The notes under the pieces are model-generated. The model was not told where the DNA came from. It was given only the letters and a program-made list of their open reading frames with translations, and searched no databases. Shown here piece after piece: positions 1 to 8,600 of a stretch of DNA of 23,984 nucleotides. Source of the DNA: Gammaproteobacteria bacterium. Lineage in GTDB: Bacteria > Pseudomonadota > Gammaproteobacteria > Chromatiales > Chromatiaceae. The DNA is taken from assembly GCA_019136395.1 (NCBI GenBank), contig JAGVUH010000198.1, positions 1-23,984 on the forward strand, in the 5' to 3' direction. The first letter of the stretch is position 1. Every line of letters begins with the position of its first letter. The position numbers and the translations under genes are program-made.

Positions 1-614
1 GGTGCTCATGGCTTGCCTCATTTCAGTCGTCTGCATCCAGTCCGGCAGGTGGTCGGCGTCCAGGCGCTCGCCGTCCTTGAAGAACTTCAGCCAGCGCTGT
101 TCTTCGGTTTCGACCGCGCCGGCGGCGAATTTGCTCAGCTCGAACAGGCTGATGCCGCCATGCTCCAGCAGGGTGCGGCCGCGCTCGTCGCGCAGGCGGT
201 AGCGGTGGGCATAGGCGGGGTCGTCGCGCAGGAGGTTCTCGCCCAAGAGCCAGAGGGCGTAGGTCGGGCGCAGTTCCCGGTAATCCTGGCCGCTGTGCAA
301 CTGTTGGCTGTAGAGATCGGCCCAGGCGTAGAGCATGCGCGCCGGCAGGTCGGCGTGGACGAGGATCTGGATCTCGACCTGGTATAGCCGCCCCAACGCA
401 ACGCATCGCGGGCCTTGACGTCGACGATGCTGAGCTTGTCGTCGAGGAACTCGCGCTCGTTGTAGGGGTTGAGGATCTCCACCGCGCTGACCTGCGCGGG
501 CAGTTCGGCGCCGAGCAGGGCGTTGAGAAAATGGATCAGGAGGGCGCGGTTGTCCTCCGCCCCGAGCCGGGCCTTGAAGACACAGTCGATCTTGGGGTCG
601 ATGGGGTGGCGCAT
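1..614 (-). pseudogene. Frameshifted, partial Rpn-family PD-(D/E)XK nuclease / putative transposase
   Basis: The gene starts at the ATG at 614-612 and reads MRHPIDPKIDCVFKARLG, a typical start for Rpn (recombination-promoting nuclease) proteins. It continues to the conserved LSIVDVKARDAL, which carries the catalytic Asp. The frame is then lost and resumes at 390 with RLYQVEIQIL, the E-x-Q half of the active site. It continues to the window edge through LLGENLLRD, GGISLFELSK and EEQRWLKFFKDGE, all usual for the family. Removing one copy of a duplicated 5-mer (395-404) restores DALGRLYQVEIQ exactly, so the damage is a simple tandem duplication. The 3' end lies outside the window. Known family role: Rpn proteins are DNA endonucleases that promote RecA-independent recombination and are often found in accessory DNA. 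The family call is secure. Inactivity is inferred from the frameshift and would not hold if this is an assembly error. Confidence 0.85.
395..404. repeat. 5-bp tandem duplication (aacgc x2) that breaks the Rpn gene
   Basis: The plus strand reads aacgcaacgc. The minus-strand coding sequence is GAT GCG TTG CGT TGG GGC, where the uninterrupted family reading would be GAT GCG TTG GGG CGG. The extra 5 nt shift the frame immediately before the E-x-Q motif. Confidence 0.8.
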
Positions 615-765
615 GAAAAAAGTCTAGCACAGGCGGATGGGCCGCCGGGATGGCCGGCCAACGGCGATACCCTTGCCACTTTCCGGGACCGCTTCGCTCC
701 ACGGAATTCGCGGCGACCTTTGTGCAGGTGCCACAGGCCGGCCAATACCTGGCCTTCATCATCCC

Positions 766-791
766 GACACCCGATTCACGGACACCCGATT
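766..791. repeat. Short direct repeat, gacacccgatt twice, 15 bp apart
   Basis: The 11-mer gacacccgatt occurs at 766-776 and 781-791, separated by cacg. It sits exactly at the 3' end of the GGDEF remnant, whose last codons (VNRVSG) it encodes. It is probably a local slippage product from when the fragment decayed. Confidence 0.6.
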
Positions 792-845
792 ACGACCGGT
801 CTGTTTGGTGGCATAGAGCGCCTGGTCGGCGCGCTCGAACAGTTC
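777..845 (-). pseudogene. Remnant of a diguanylate cyclase (GGDEF) C-terminus
   Basis: The minus strand encodes ELFERADQALYATKQTGRN followed by RVSV, which matches the last helix and strand of GGDEF domains (family pattern LLxRADxALYxAKxxGRNRV). Nothing upstream in any frame continues the domain: the GG(D/E)EF signature and nucleotide site are absent. This is about 23 residues of a domain that is normally about 160. It must be a leftover from a gene disrupted by an insertion or deletion, with no function of its own. Confidence 0.65.
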
Positions 846-1084
846 CTGGCTGATCTGGAAACCGGACGGGTTGCGGGCTACTGGCTGACCAACATCGACC
901 GTTTCTCTCGATTTGCCCAACTGACCCGCCCCGCCCGCCCCCCGGCCCTGCCCCACGCGGCGGACGCTGCCCCGGTGCGCCGCTCACACCAGGACCCGGC
1001 AGGGAAGTTTCTCCGTCAGAGCTATGGACCCAAGTCGCAATGCTGGCTGACCCTGGGCAACGACCTGGACCCGGACCCCCCCGC

Positions 1085-1255
1085 TACGTCGTGGGGGGCT
1101 GGGCGACCGGGGCCAAGATGCTGGAACACCTGGGCGGGCACTGCGCCGTCTACGTCGCCTTCGGGGCGGCGCGACTGCGGGCGGTGGCCGAGGCGATCGA
1201 GGGCCGTTCCCCCGGGCGGGCGGTCATCATCTGCCAGGAGGCGCCCCATGCCTAA
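1085..1255 (+). pseudogene. Degenerate TOPRIM (primase) domain fragment
   Basis: This frame reads YVVGGWATGAKMLEHLGG, then YVAFGAARLRAVAEAI, then GRAVIICQEA. It lines up with the TOPRIM core of phage/plasmid primases, where the family has EGWATG, AFDAGNL and a DxD after the hydrophobic IIIC strand. Here the Glu of EGWATG is Gly, the Asp of AFDAGN is Gly and the DxD is replaced by QEA, so all metal-binding acids are missing. The frame stops at 1253-1255, inside the next gene's first codons. Primase and RepA-like ATPase genes are commonly adjacent in integrated elements, which supports the identification. Without the acids it cannot be an active primase. An 8-nt overlap with the RepA start shows where the old coupling point was. 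Confidence 0.6.
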
Positions 1256-2405
1256 AGTGGTGACACTGCCGCATGGCGAGTGGGGCAAGGATGCCGCCGA
1301 TTGGCCCGGCACCTCCGAGCAGTGGCGCGAGCGCCTGCGGCAGGCCGAGCGGGAGGCCGAGACCCAGACCGCCGGACGGTTTCACCTCCTCACCCCGGAG
1401 GAGATGGCCGCCCTGCCCCTGGCCGAATATCGCATTAAGCAGGTGCTGCCCGCGACCGGCGTGGCGGTTATCTACGGCGCCCCCAAGAGCGGCAAGACCT
1501 TTTTGGTCATGGATGCCGCCGCCGCCATCGTGGAGGGGCGCGACTGGTTCGGCTACCGGACCCGCGTCGCCCCGGTGGTCTACGTCGGCTTGGAAGGCCA
1601 GGCCGGACTGGCGCAACGCTGGCAAGCCTATACCCGGATCAAGGGTCAGGCCCGCCAGGCGGATCTGCGCTTCGTGACCGCACCCTGGTCCATCCTCGCC
1701 GCCGGCGACCTGGGCGCGTTGGCCGAAGCCGTACGGGCGGCCAAGTGCGCAGGCGGGGTGGTCATCGTAGACACCCTGAATGCTGCCTCCCCCGGGGCCG
1801 ATGAAAACTCCAGCGTGGACATGGGGCGGATCATCGACGGGGCGAAACAACTTCAGCGCGAGGTGGGCGGTCTGATCTGGCTGGTCCATCACGCCGGCAA
1901 GGATAGCGGCCGGGGTCTGCGGGGCCATTCGTCCCTGACCGGCGCCGTGGACGCCATCATCGAAGTCTCCCGCGATGAAACGGGTGACCGGCGCGAGTGG
2001 CGCGTGGAGCGGGCGAAGGATGGACCCGAGTCGGACCCCTGGCCCTTCACCTTGCCCGTGGTGGAACTGGGCGCGGACGGGGACGGGGATCTCATCACCT
2101 CGTGCGTGGTGGAGCCGAAAGAGCGCGCCGAGGAGCCGCTCAAGCGCCGCAAACCGCCCAGCGGGAACAACATGCGGGTGGCCCTGGACGCCCTGGGCGT
2201 GGCCCTGAAAGCCTCCACCGACTACGGCATGGGCGGCGCTCCCGGTTTCCGGCCCTGCGTCTCCTGGGACAAGGCGGTGGAGGTGGTGACGCCGCGCATG
2301 GCGACCGACGCCAAGCATCGCAAGCAACGCGCCCAGGAGGCCATCAGTAGCCTGCTCAGCAAGGGCCATATCGGCTTCCATGATGGCTGGGTATGGCTGC
2401 CATGA
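1248..2405 (+). CDS. RepA-like AAA ATPase (replicative hexameric helicase type), 385 aa
   Basis: I chose the ATG at 1248 (MPKVVTLPHGEW) because AGGAG at 1236-1240 is properly spaced and the sequence upstream in this frame is not protein-like. Motifs: Walker A GAPKSGKT (residues 77-84); the second strand YVGLEG (112-117); Walker B VVIVDTLN (171-178); the sensor stretch VHHAGKD (213-219); and RGLRGHSSLTGAVD (222-235), typical of the RSF1010 RepA / AAA_25 class. The C-terminal 100 residues (VSWDKAVEVV to HDGWVWLP) look like a winged helix. The class unwinds DNA at the replication origin of plasmids, phages and integrative elements. It follows a ruined primase fragment and precedes an inverted-repeat region and an SF2 helicase, so it is part of a mobile-element replication module. 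Family call is strong; whether the element still replicates is unknown. Confidence 0.85.
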   Translation: MPKVVTLPHGEWGKDAADWPGTSEQWRERLRQAEREAETQTAGRFHLLTPEEMAALPLAEYRIKQVLPATGVAVIYGAPKSGKTFLVMDAAAAIVEGRDWFGYRTRVAPVVYVGLEGQAGLAQRWQAYTRIKGQARQADLRFVTAPWSILAAGDLGALAEAVRAAKCAGGVVIVDTLNAASPGADENSSVDMGRIIDGAKQLQREVGGLIWLVHHAGKDSGRGLRGHSSLTGAVDAIIEVSRDETGDRREWRVERAKDGPESDPWPFTLPVVELGADGDGDLITSCVVEPKERAEEPLKRRKPPSGNNMRVALDALGVALKASTDYGMGGAPGFRPCVSWDKAVEVVTPRMATDAKHRKQRAQEAISSLLSKGHIGFHDGWVWLP

Positions 2406-2423
2406 ACAGACCCTCCTATCCCC

Positions 2424-2480
2424 TTCCCGGTCTTCCCGGTGCTCCCGGCCCCTATAAAGGGGGACCGGGAAAACCGGGAA
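2424..2480. repeat. Large inverted repeat (17-bp arms, one mismatch) between repA-like gene and helicase
   Basis: The left arm 2424-2440 (ttcccggtcttcccggt) pairs with the right arm 2464-2480 (accgggaaaaccgggaa) at 16 of 17 positions. The 23-nt loop holds a second small palindrome, cccc-tataaa-gggg (2449-2462). Each arm is itself a tandem of a roughly 9-bp unit, accgggaa(a/g). It lies just after a RepA-like gene, so an origin with iterons is plausible. An operator or a transcript hairpin upstream of the helicase gene is also possible. Confidence 0.6.
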
Positions 2481-2526
2481 CAGTTAAGACGTCCCGCATG
2501 TGCTCAAAAACGGGAAAACCGGGAAC
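2466..2526 (+). repeat. Direct repeat cgggaaaaccgggaac, two 16-bp copies
   Basis: Exact copies occur at 2466-2481 and 2511-2526, 45 bp apart start to start. The first copy overlaps the right arm of the inverted repeat at 2424-2480; the second has no inverted partner. Repeats of this type next to a replication ATPase gene are typical of iteron-like binding sites, but the spacing is not a clean multiple of helical turns. Confidence 0.6.
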
Positions 2527-2628
2527 GTGCGCCCCGACAACACCGCTCCTGCGTGGCGGTAATCAATCCCACCCCGCCACCCCATTTTCCCGCTTCAGGG
2601 ATGGGAGCCAGACCGGGAGGAACCCAGC

Positions 2629-4020
2629 ATGACCATCCAGCTCTACGCCCCGCAGGACCAATTCGTCATAGACCTCCGTCAGGCCATGCTCCAGACCGAC
2701 TCAGTCCTCGGTCAGGCCGCCACCGGCTTTGGCAAGACCGTCGTCGGCGCCTACATCGCGGAACGTGCCGCGAGCAAGGGCCGGCGGGTGGTGTTCACGG
2801 TGCATCGCCATCACCTGCTGGACCAGACCGCGGCGACCTTCCGGGAGTTTGGCATCCCCCACGCGCTGATCGTCGCCGGGAGTCCCTATGCCGACGCGCA
2901 GCGGGTGGCCGTGGCCAGTATCGCCACCCTGGTGCGGCGCCTGGAGCGGCTGCCGGTCCCGGACCTCCTGGTGATCGACGAGGCGCATCTGGCCATGGCC
3001 GCCACCTGGTCGCGGGTGGTGAACTACTACCGGGCACGGGGCACGCGCATCCTCGGGCTGTCGGCCACCCCGACCCGCCTGGATGGCCAGCCGCTGGGCG
3101 ACCTGTTCGGCGCCCTGGTGTGTGGTCCCAGTCCACGCTGGCTGATGGCGCACGGCTTCCTCAGTGGCTACCGCGCCTTCTGTCCTCGTCAGCTGGACCT
3201 GGCCGGGGTGCGTATCCGCCGGGGGGACTATGACCCGGGGCAACTGGAGGCGGCGGTCAACCAGCCGCGGCTGACCGGGGATGCGGTGAGCCACTACCGG
3301 AAGCTGGCCGCGGGGACCCGCGCCCTGTTTTATTGCGTGTCGATTCGCCACAGCCAGGAGGTAGCCGCCCACTTCACCGCGGCGGGGGTGCCGGCAGCGC
3401 ATCTCGACGGCACCACCCCCAAGGCCGAGCGGGCGCGGATCATCCAGGCCTTCGCCACCGGGGCGGTCCAGGTCCTGTGCAACGCGGAACTGGTGACCAC
3501 CGGCTTCGACCTGTCGGCCCAGGTCGGGCGGGAGGTGCCGGTGGAGACCATCATCAGTCTGCGCCCCACCGCCTCCCTGGCGTTGCACTTGCAGATGCTG
3601 GGGCGGGGTCTGCGGCGCAAACCGACGCCGGCGATCATCCTCGACCATGCCAACAATCTCTTCCGCCACGGCTTCCCCGACGATGACCGGGAATGGACCT
3701 TGACGGGCAGCCCCCCGTCGATGAAACGGGACACCGCTCAAGAGAAACTGATCCGGCACTGTCCGGTCTGTCAGGCCCTCCACCGGCCGGCGCCGTCCTG
3801 TCCGGAATGCGGTTACCCCTATCCCGGCAAGAGCCGGCGCATCGCCCAGGTGGAGGGGGTGCAGGCCGAGGCGCGGCGCCAGGCGCGCCGGGAGCAAGGG
3901 CAGTGTCAGACCCTGGAGGCGCTGCGGGAGCTGGCGGCCGCCCGGGGGTATCGCCCGGATTGGGCGGATTATGTGTGGCAGGCGCGGCAGCAACGCCAGG
4001 GGTGGCCGATGGACCGGTGA
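2629..4020 (+). CDS. SF2 DEAD/DEAH-box helicase with C-terminal zinc ribbon, phage/mobile-element type, 463 aa
   Basis: The start ATG at 2629 has GGGAGG at 2615-2620, eight bases upstream. Motifs: Walker A ATGFGKT (residues 31-37), motif Ia FTVHRHHLLDQ, motif II DEAH (117-120), motif III SATPTR (145-150), motif V area ELVTTGFDLS, and motif VI QMLGRGLRR. After the helicase core come two CxxC pairs (CPVCQALHRPAPSCPECGYP), a zinc ribbon, and a basic Arg/Gln-rich tail. This architecture is common in prophages and integrative elements, where it sits near replication genes and probably helps open or remodel DNA at replication or recombination. It follows the RepA-like gene and the repeat region on the same strand. 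It converges on the defence operon and is not part of it. The exact substrate cannot be told from sequence. Confidence 0.85.
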   Translation: MTIQLYAPQDQFVIDLRQAMLQTDSVLGQAATGFGKTVVGAYIAERAASKGRRVVFTVHRHHLLDQTAATFREFGIPHALIVAGSPYADAQRVAVASIATLVRRLERLPVPDLLVIDEAHLAMAATWSRVVNYYRARGTRILGLSATPTRLDGQPLGDLFGALVCGPSPRWLMAHGFLSGYRAFCPRQLDLAGVRIRRGDYDPGQLEAAVNQPRLTGDAVSHYRKLAAGTRALFYCVSIRHSQEVAAHFTAAGVPAAHLDGTTPKAERARIIQAFATGAVQVLCNAELVTTGFDLSAQVGREVPVETIISLRPTASLALHLQMLGRGLRRKPTPAIILDHANNLFRHGFPDDDREWTLTGSPPSMKRDTAQEKLIRHCPVCQALHRPAPSCPECGYPYPGKSRRIAQVEGVQAEARRQARREQGQCQTLEALRELAAARGYRPDWADYVWQARQQRQGWPMDR

Positions 4021-4053
4021 GGGGTATGGACACCTGGTCTGCAGCGGTGCGCC

Positions 4054-4260
4054 CTAGAGCAGCCCCGGCATCCGGCCCTGGAGGCTATTCTCCGCGGTGC
4101 TTTCGGGCACGCACCATCGGGGTGGTACTCCGAGGATGCACAGCTCCAGGCCGGGGCGCGGGTGGATGGGGGGGAAGGCCAGGTGATGGGCGTACAGCCA
4201 GATTCGGGGACCCTGGCGGCATAGCTCCCGCTGAAGGTATTGATCTTCCAGGTCTGCAGA
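4054..4260 (-). pseudogene. Possible C-terminal remnant of an unidentified protein
   Basis: The minus strand reads LEDQYLQRELCRQGPRIW, then LYAHHLAFPPIHPRPGLELC, then a short run ending at a TAG at 4056-4054. The mix of aromatic, hydrophobic and charged residues looks like real protein, unlike the Arg/Pro-rich shadow frames nearby. The 35 residues upstream to the nearest ATG (4359) do not look related. I do not recognise the family. It may be the tail of a gene cut when the operon or the element arrived, or chance. Confidence 0.3.
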
Positions 4261-4288
4261 GAACAAATCGCCCTCCAGGGGGGGCGAT
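4258..4288 (-). terminator. Possible weak terminator of the nine-gene operon
   Basis: A 7-bp stem ATCGCCC/GGGCGAT (4282-4288 with 4267-4273) with an 8-nt loop is followed on the minus strand by TTTGTTCT. It lies about 120 nt past the stop of the last operon gene. The T tract is interrupted, so efficiency is uncertain. No better hairpin is visible closer to the stop. Confidence 0.35.
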
Positions 4289-4406
4289 GTAGATAACAAG
4301 CATGTTAGATGTGACTGAACGAGTATGATCCGGCTAATACTCGGACTACCCCGTACCATTGCTTGCAGGTCATTATTTCAAATGTCTGGATCAACCAAGG
4401 GGACAG

Positions 4407-5624
4407 CTAACACTCTTTTTTTAAAAGGGGATATATCTCGGTCCAAGGACGAAGCAAAATCTCCCTTTCCGTCTGACCGGCCATGGCATCCAGGAATCGG
4501 ATGCGATCACCTTGACGGACCAGGGGTAGATCGGAACTGATGGCCACATCATAGGCGACGGAATATTCAAGGCCACTGCTATGCAAACCCAAGAACCCTG
4601 TCGAGGAGGGTTCAGCAATCAGGGTCAGCTCGATAGCAACGGATTTGCCAGGCTTCCCCTGGGTAAACGGCTCAATCTGTGCCCAGCCCTCGTTACACCT
4701 TGGTCGCACTGGGCACCAGATACAATCACTACCTGGATTGGGGGGAGCTGGCCTTGCTAGGAGCATGCTCTTGGCGTAGTTGATATCCCTGACAATGGCT
4801 TCCTCCACTCGCGACAATTCCGCCGTGGAAACCGGTTGTGACCAAGCGGTGTCAAGGTATTGGAGCACCACTTGATCCGGCGGAGCCCCACAGCAGCGCC
4901 ACCAGAGCAGTGCGTAGAGGTGGACTTGGTCAATATGAGCCGGTTTCTGCTTTCCCGTTTTGAAGTCCAAGATCGTCGTCGTGCCCTGTTGATCCAGGGT
5001 GACCACATCCATGACCCCGGCAATTGGCAAGGTCGGGTGCCTGAGTCTGATTTCAGCCAAGCCACCCCGCGTTTGCAGCAACACCGCAGGGTTAACGGCC
5101 GTGTTGGTCGCAAGAGGATCTAATCTGGCGCTGATAAAGGGATCTGGATCTGGTTGCGAACTCAGGGATTGCCCAACACCGGGAAGGTAGGTTTCCCGGA
5201 AGAGGCGAATGGTTTGGTTGGTCAGTTCCTGGGGTTTGGTCCGTAAAACATAGGGTGGCCCAGCCCTCGGGTGGGCGCCCAAGCGCTGGTTCCAAACCTG
5301 AATCTGGGTGGCGAAGAACGACCAGAATCCGCAGGCTGTCAGGGCTTTCTGGAAGGTAGTCGAGCCAATAGGGGGACGGCCAAGGCGGCCCAATTCCCGT
5401 GCCAGGAGTTCAAGGGCAGCGTGTACGATCTGACCCTCGATCGCAGCTGGCTGAGGACGCTCCGGGAACTGACTGAAGGGACCCCAGCCCGAATGCAGCA
5501 ATTGCCAGCGTCGCGGGCAGGACTTAATGGCCTGTAGGGTTGAGAAGCTATAGATTTCAGGGGGCTCTACCCAATGTGTGGGCTCGGGCAGTTCGTAGAA
5601 GGAACACCATTTCACGAAAGCCAT
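4407..5624 (-). CDS. RecB/Cas4-like PD-(D/E)XK nuclease with Fe-S cluster cysteines, 405 aa
   Basis: The protein has the full RecB/Cas4 nuclease pattern. S-C36-PRRW carries the first cluster cysteine. G64 and H68 lie in EGQIVHAALE. G203-V-M-D206 and D220-F-K222-TG form the metal site. The Q-x-x-x-Y motif lies in DQVHLYALLWW (residues 232-242). C301-x2-C304-x5-C310 completes four cysteines that would bind a 4Fe-4S cluster, as in AddB and Cas4. Such enzymes cut or resect DNA ends, usually with a partner helicase. The ATG at 5624 lies 13 nt inside the end of the large helicase gene, so the two are translationally coupled. It is the last gene of the operon, and its GC content is visibly lower than the middle genes. 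Most likely it is the nuclease subunit for one or both operon helicases. All catalytic residues appear intact. Confidence 0.88.
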   Translation of the reverse strand: MAFVKWCSFYELPEPTHWVEPPEIYSFSTLQAIKSCPRRWQLLHSGWGPFSQFPERPQPAAIEGQIVHAALELLARELGRLGRPPIGSTTFQKALTACGFWSFFATQIQVWNQRLGAHPRAGPPYVLRTKPQELTNQTIRLFRETYLPGVGQSLSSQPDPDPFISARLDPLATNTAVNPAVLLQTRGGLAEIRLRHPTLPIAGVMDVVTLDQQGTTTILDFKTGKQKPAHIDQVHLYALLWWRCCGAPPDQVVLQYLDTAWSQPVSTAELSRVEEAIVRDINYAKSMLLARPAPPNPGSDCIWCPVRPRCNEGWAQIEPFTQGKPGKSVAIELTLIAEPSSTGFLGLHSSGLEYSVAYDVAISSDLPLVRQGDRIRFLDAMAGQTEREILLRPWTEIYPLLKKEC

Positions 5625-8600
5625 CCGTCCGGCAGATTGAGCGTGGCAACAGCCGAAGGCAAATCATGGAACAGGGTGAAGGCATCGATCTGCACCAGTT
5701 CGCAAAAGTTTGACTGGGCTTTCAGTGCGACGGAAGACGGGAGAGCGGTGGGATCCACGAGTGGGTGGTGGACATCCACCCAAATTTCACGCTCACCGGA
5801 GCGGATGATGAGTGGAATCTGAATATCGCCAACGGTAGGATTTACTTGCGTCTGGATGCCGCGCAGATTCAGGAACTCGTTGAGGCCACGGAGCACCTCC
5901 GTGGTTGAGCCGTTGGTTACAACAGGTATTGCTCCGTGGCGTAAATGCTGAAGCAACGCTAAGGCCAGATGACGATCCAGGGAGGCGTGCAGATAGTTGT
6001 TGCCATAATGGCGGATACAGCGGTAGCAGGATTGAGCGCAGTCGCAATTAGCCAGCAGACGTTCAGTGGTGCTGAGGACGTTATCGAGGGCCTCGCCTAC
6101 GCTTCTGGCATAGCCTGCTCCACCGGGTAGCAGGTCATAAAGATAGAGCTGTGCCTCATCAGCGTATCCACCAAGTACCGGCGCCCACCAGCCCGAAAGT
6201 TCGGCCTCGTCAATCTGAAGTTCCCGGGAGGCTGCTAGGGCCATTGCCTCAACCAGCGAACTTATAGCCATGCGCGCCGCTCGGCTAAGCAAGCCCGGTG
6301 TCGTTGCCGTTCCCAGGCATACCGGGCTTGATACCTTTAGCCGGATCAGGAGCGCGTCAGTGGGAAAGCGATGCCCCAGGAAGAAAGGCCCCTCGGCAAT
6401 GCCGGTACAAATCAACCCCTGTTCGAGGGGATGCTTGTGTTGTACCGGGTTACCCGCCCGCGTGAGTTGGGTCTTCGTAAAGCCTGGGCCATATTCCGGT
6501 TCGGAACGACCACATTCGGGACACACCCGGAAGCCACGGTCACCGACACCCTTGTTCACGACGGCGAGTCGCCGAGGACCGGTCCAGGACTTCAAGCGCC
6601 CCTCGTAGAGTGTGCAGTCCCAAGCGGTAGGGGGGTCCTGAAGTTCCAGTTGGGCTCTTTCCGTTATACCGGCATAGGTGATTGCCTGGCCCCGGTCTAC
6701 CTCTTGCTTGACGTTGATGTCCGGGGCGAATCCAGCGGGAGTAATGAAAGCGGTGTGGACCATGCGGTCACTACCACAACAGGGACAAAGGGAAAGGGCG
6801 ACTGATCCGGGGTCCAGACTGACAAAGGTGCAGTCACGGCAAGCCGTGTAAGGCTGGCGCCTGGCCAAGGTTGGGACGGGGCTTGGCTCGTAAGGCGAAA
6901 AGAGCGCGGCTGACTCGAAGCGCCACTTGTCAATGGTCAGGCTGCGCGTCGGGGCATACTCCGACAGGGCTAATTGAAGATCGCGCTGCGGCTCGTAGTC
7001 AAAGACGCGGTGCCCACCGGGCTCGCCAGGGATGCGCTTCCTTGACACCCAGAAGCCGACCACGTCGGTGGGGAAGGCATAGCGGGGTAAAACCGCATGG
7101 CCAATCAGAGTATCAAGGAGTGATTCCTCCAACCGCCGTTCAAGGGTTTCGAGAGCCAGCCCTTCGAGTTGTTCGCGCTGGTGATAGTCCGCCACGGGAA
7201 GAACGGCATGGAGGCGCTCGCGCAGATGGGTGATCGACTCTTGGACCGTCGCCGTCACACCAGGAATATCCTCACCGAGCCCGTAACTATAGGTGGGTAC
7301 CCAATACCCCAGTTCTTCCATCAGCCGTTGTCGATTGGCTTCCAGCCAAACATCCATGCGCGTCAGCGAACAAGCATGGTCATCGGAGAGAAACCGTTCG
7401 ACCGTGCCAAGGGACTCGAAGAGTTGGTAGGCGCTTGACCCGGTGTCCGTTGGTACCGACTCATGAAAAAACCGTTGCACCAGATAAGCGTTGATGTGTC
7501 GTCGCAGGACTTCCTGGTTTTCGACGTAGACGACCGGTGGCATCACCGTCCCCGCAATGATGGCCTCGGGATGGGCAAAGAAGTGAGCATCGTGGGAGGT
7601 ACCGTGGGCATAGGTGACCACCGAGGCAATGGATCGACCGCGCCGACCCGCCCGTCCCGCCAGTTGCTGGTAGTTGGCCACGTGGGGTGGCACGTTGCGC
7701 AGCGCTACCCCGGAGAGGGCACCGATATCGATACCAACCTCCATGGTGGTTGTGCAACTCAGGACATCGATGGGCGGTTTTGCATCGAGGGGGATGTCCT
7801 GGAAGCGGAGTTCGTACTCCTCGACCTTGTTGAAGGCGCTGTCATCGGCTGTGCCAGTCAGTTGGGCCGAATGCTCGGCGGCGGACAGACCAAAGGGCTC
7901 CAATTGGCGCGGGTCAAAGGCACGGAGCACTTGATCTCGATAGAAACCCGTACGGGCACTCAAGTAGTCCGGCTCGGCTTCAACCACCTGGCCCAAACAG
8001 CCGGGACAGAGGTCGGCGAGGGCCTCAGGATGGATGCGTCCACAATCGAGACAACGCAGCCAGGAGCCTTCCAGATGCAAATTGAGGCTTAGGCCAAGAG
8101 GCTGCAGGTAATAGAGGTCCCCTTCGAAATAGAGGAGTTCGGAGTTCCTGACCAACTGCTGGAACCATGTCTTCACCAACTCCGTGGCGTCGATTTCCTC
8201 CGCGAGGACCTTGCCGATGTACTCCTCAAAACGGTTTGGCAGAATGTGGTTAAGCCGTTCGGCGTTGATGCCCACCGGGGCCGCCCAGCCCTCACCCAGT
8301 TGACTGATCGCGGCACCCTCGGGTCTAAAGCTGCGGCGCTCAAGGTGGAGCCTGATCCAGGCGCGAAACAGAGCCCGTTGGGCATCCGTGTCCAGGCCAA
8401 CAGCGGGAAAATCGTCGAAAATATGTCCGAGTTCAGGATCTTCCTCAACCGTGCCAAGCGCCAGGGACGGCAGCGAATAGTATCGGTCGGTCAGTTCACT
8501 AAAAAGGGCAAGGGCAAAGGAGCGTGTGGGCGGCAAGGCACCTCTGTTGGCCAGCCGGATCGCCTCCTGCAGCGTCTTCCCCTTGGTGCGGCGCAAGTGA

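Larger units (their letters stand above)
615..1084. other. Stretch with no intact gene; decayed DNA
   Basis: I find no convincing intact gene between the Rpn start and the primase remnant. Open frames here are GC-driven and have composition unlike real proteins (long runs of Arg, Pro and Gly). The only recognisable items are a short GGDEF-domain tail on the minus strand (777-845) and a small tandem duplication (766-791). It reads like a junction between insertions. Confidence 0.6.
4021..4406. other. Intergenic region between convergent units
   Basis: Both flanking units end here. The left two-thirds is GC-rich like the mobile element; from about 4290 rightward the base composition drops. It contains a possible C-terminal gene remnant on the minus strand and one stem-loop that could terminate the long operon. 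I see no tRNA, no clear promoter and no intact gene. Confidence 0.5.

Noticed and set aside
531..1247. Long N-terminal extension of the RepA-like frame
   Set aside because: The extension is Arg/Pro-rich, crosses the Rpn start and the GGDEF remnant, and has no family motif. The ATG at 1248 with AGGAG is the better start.
1227..2381. 384-codon open frame antisense to the RepA-like gene
   Set aside because: Composition is Gly/His/Arg-rich without motifs. The opposite strand has Walker A/B, so this is a GC-driven shadow.
2701..3993. 430-codon open frame antisense to the SF2 helicase
   Set aside because: No recognisable motifs and Pro/Arg/Gly-heavy. The plus strand carries all helicase motifs with a good Shine-Dalgarno.
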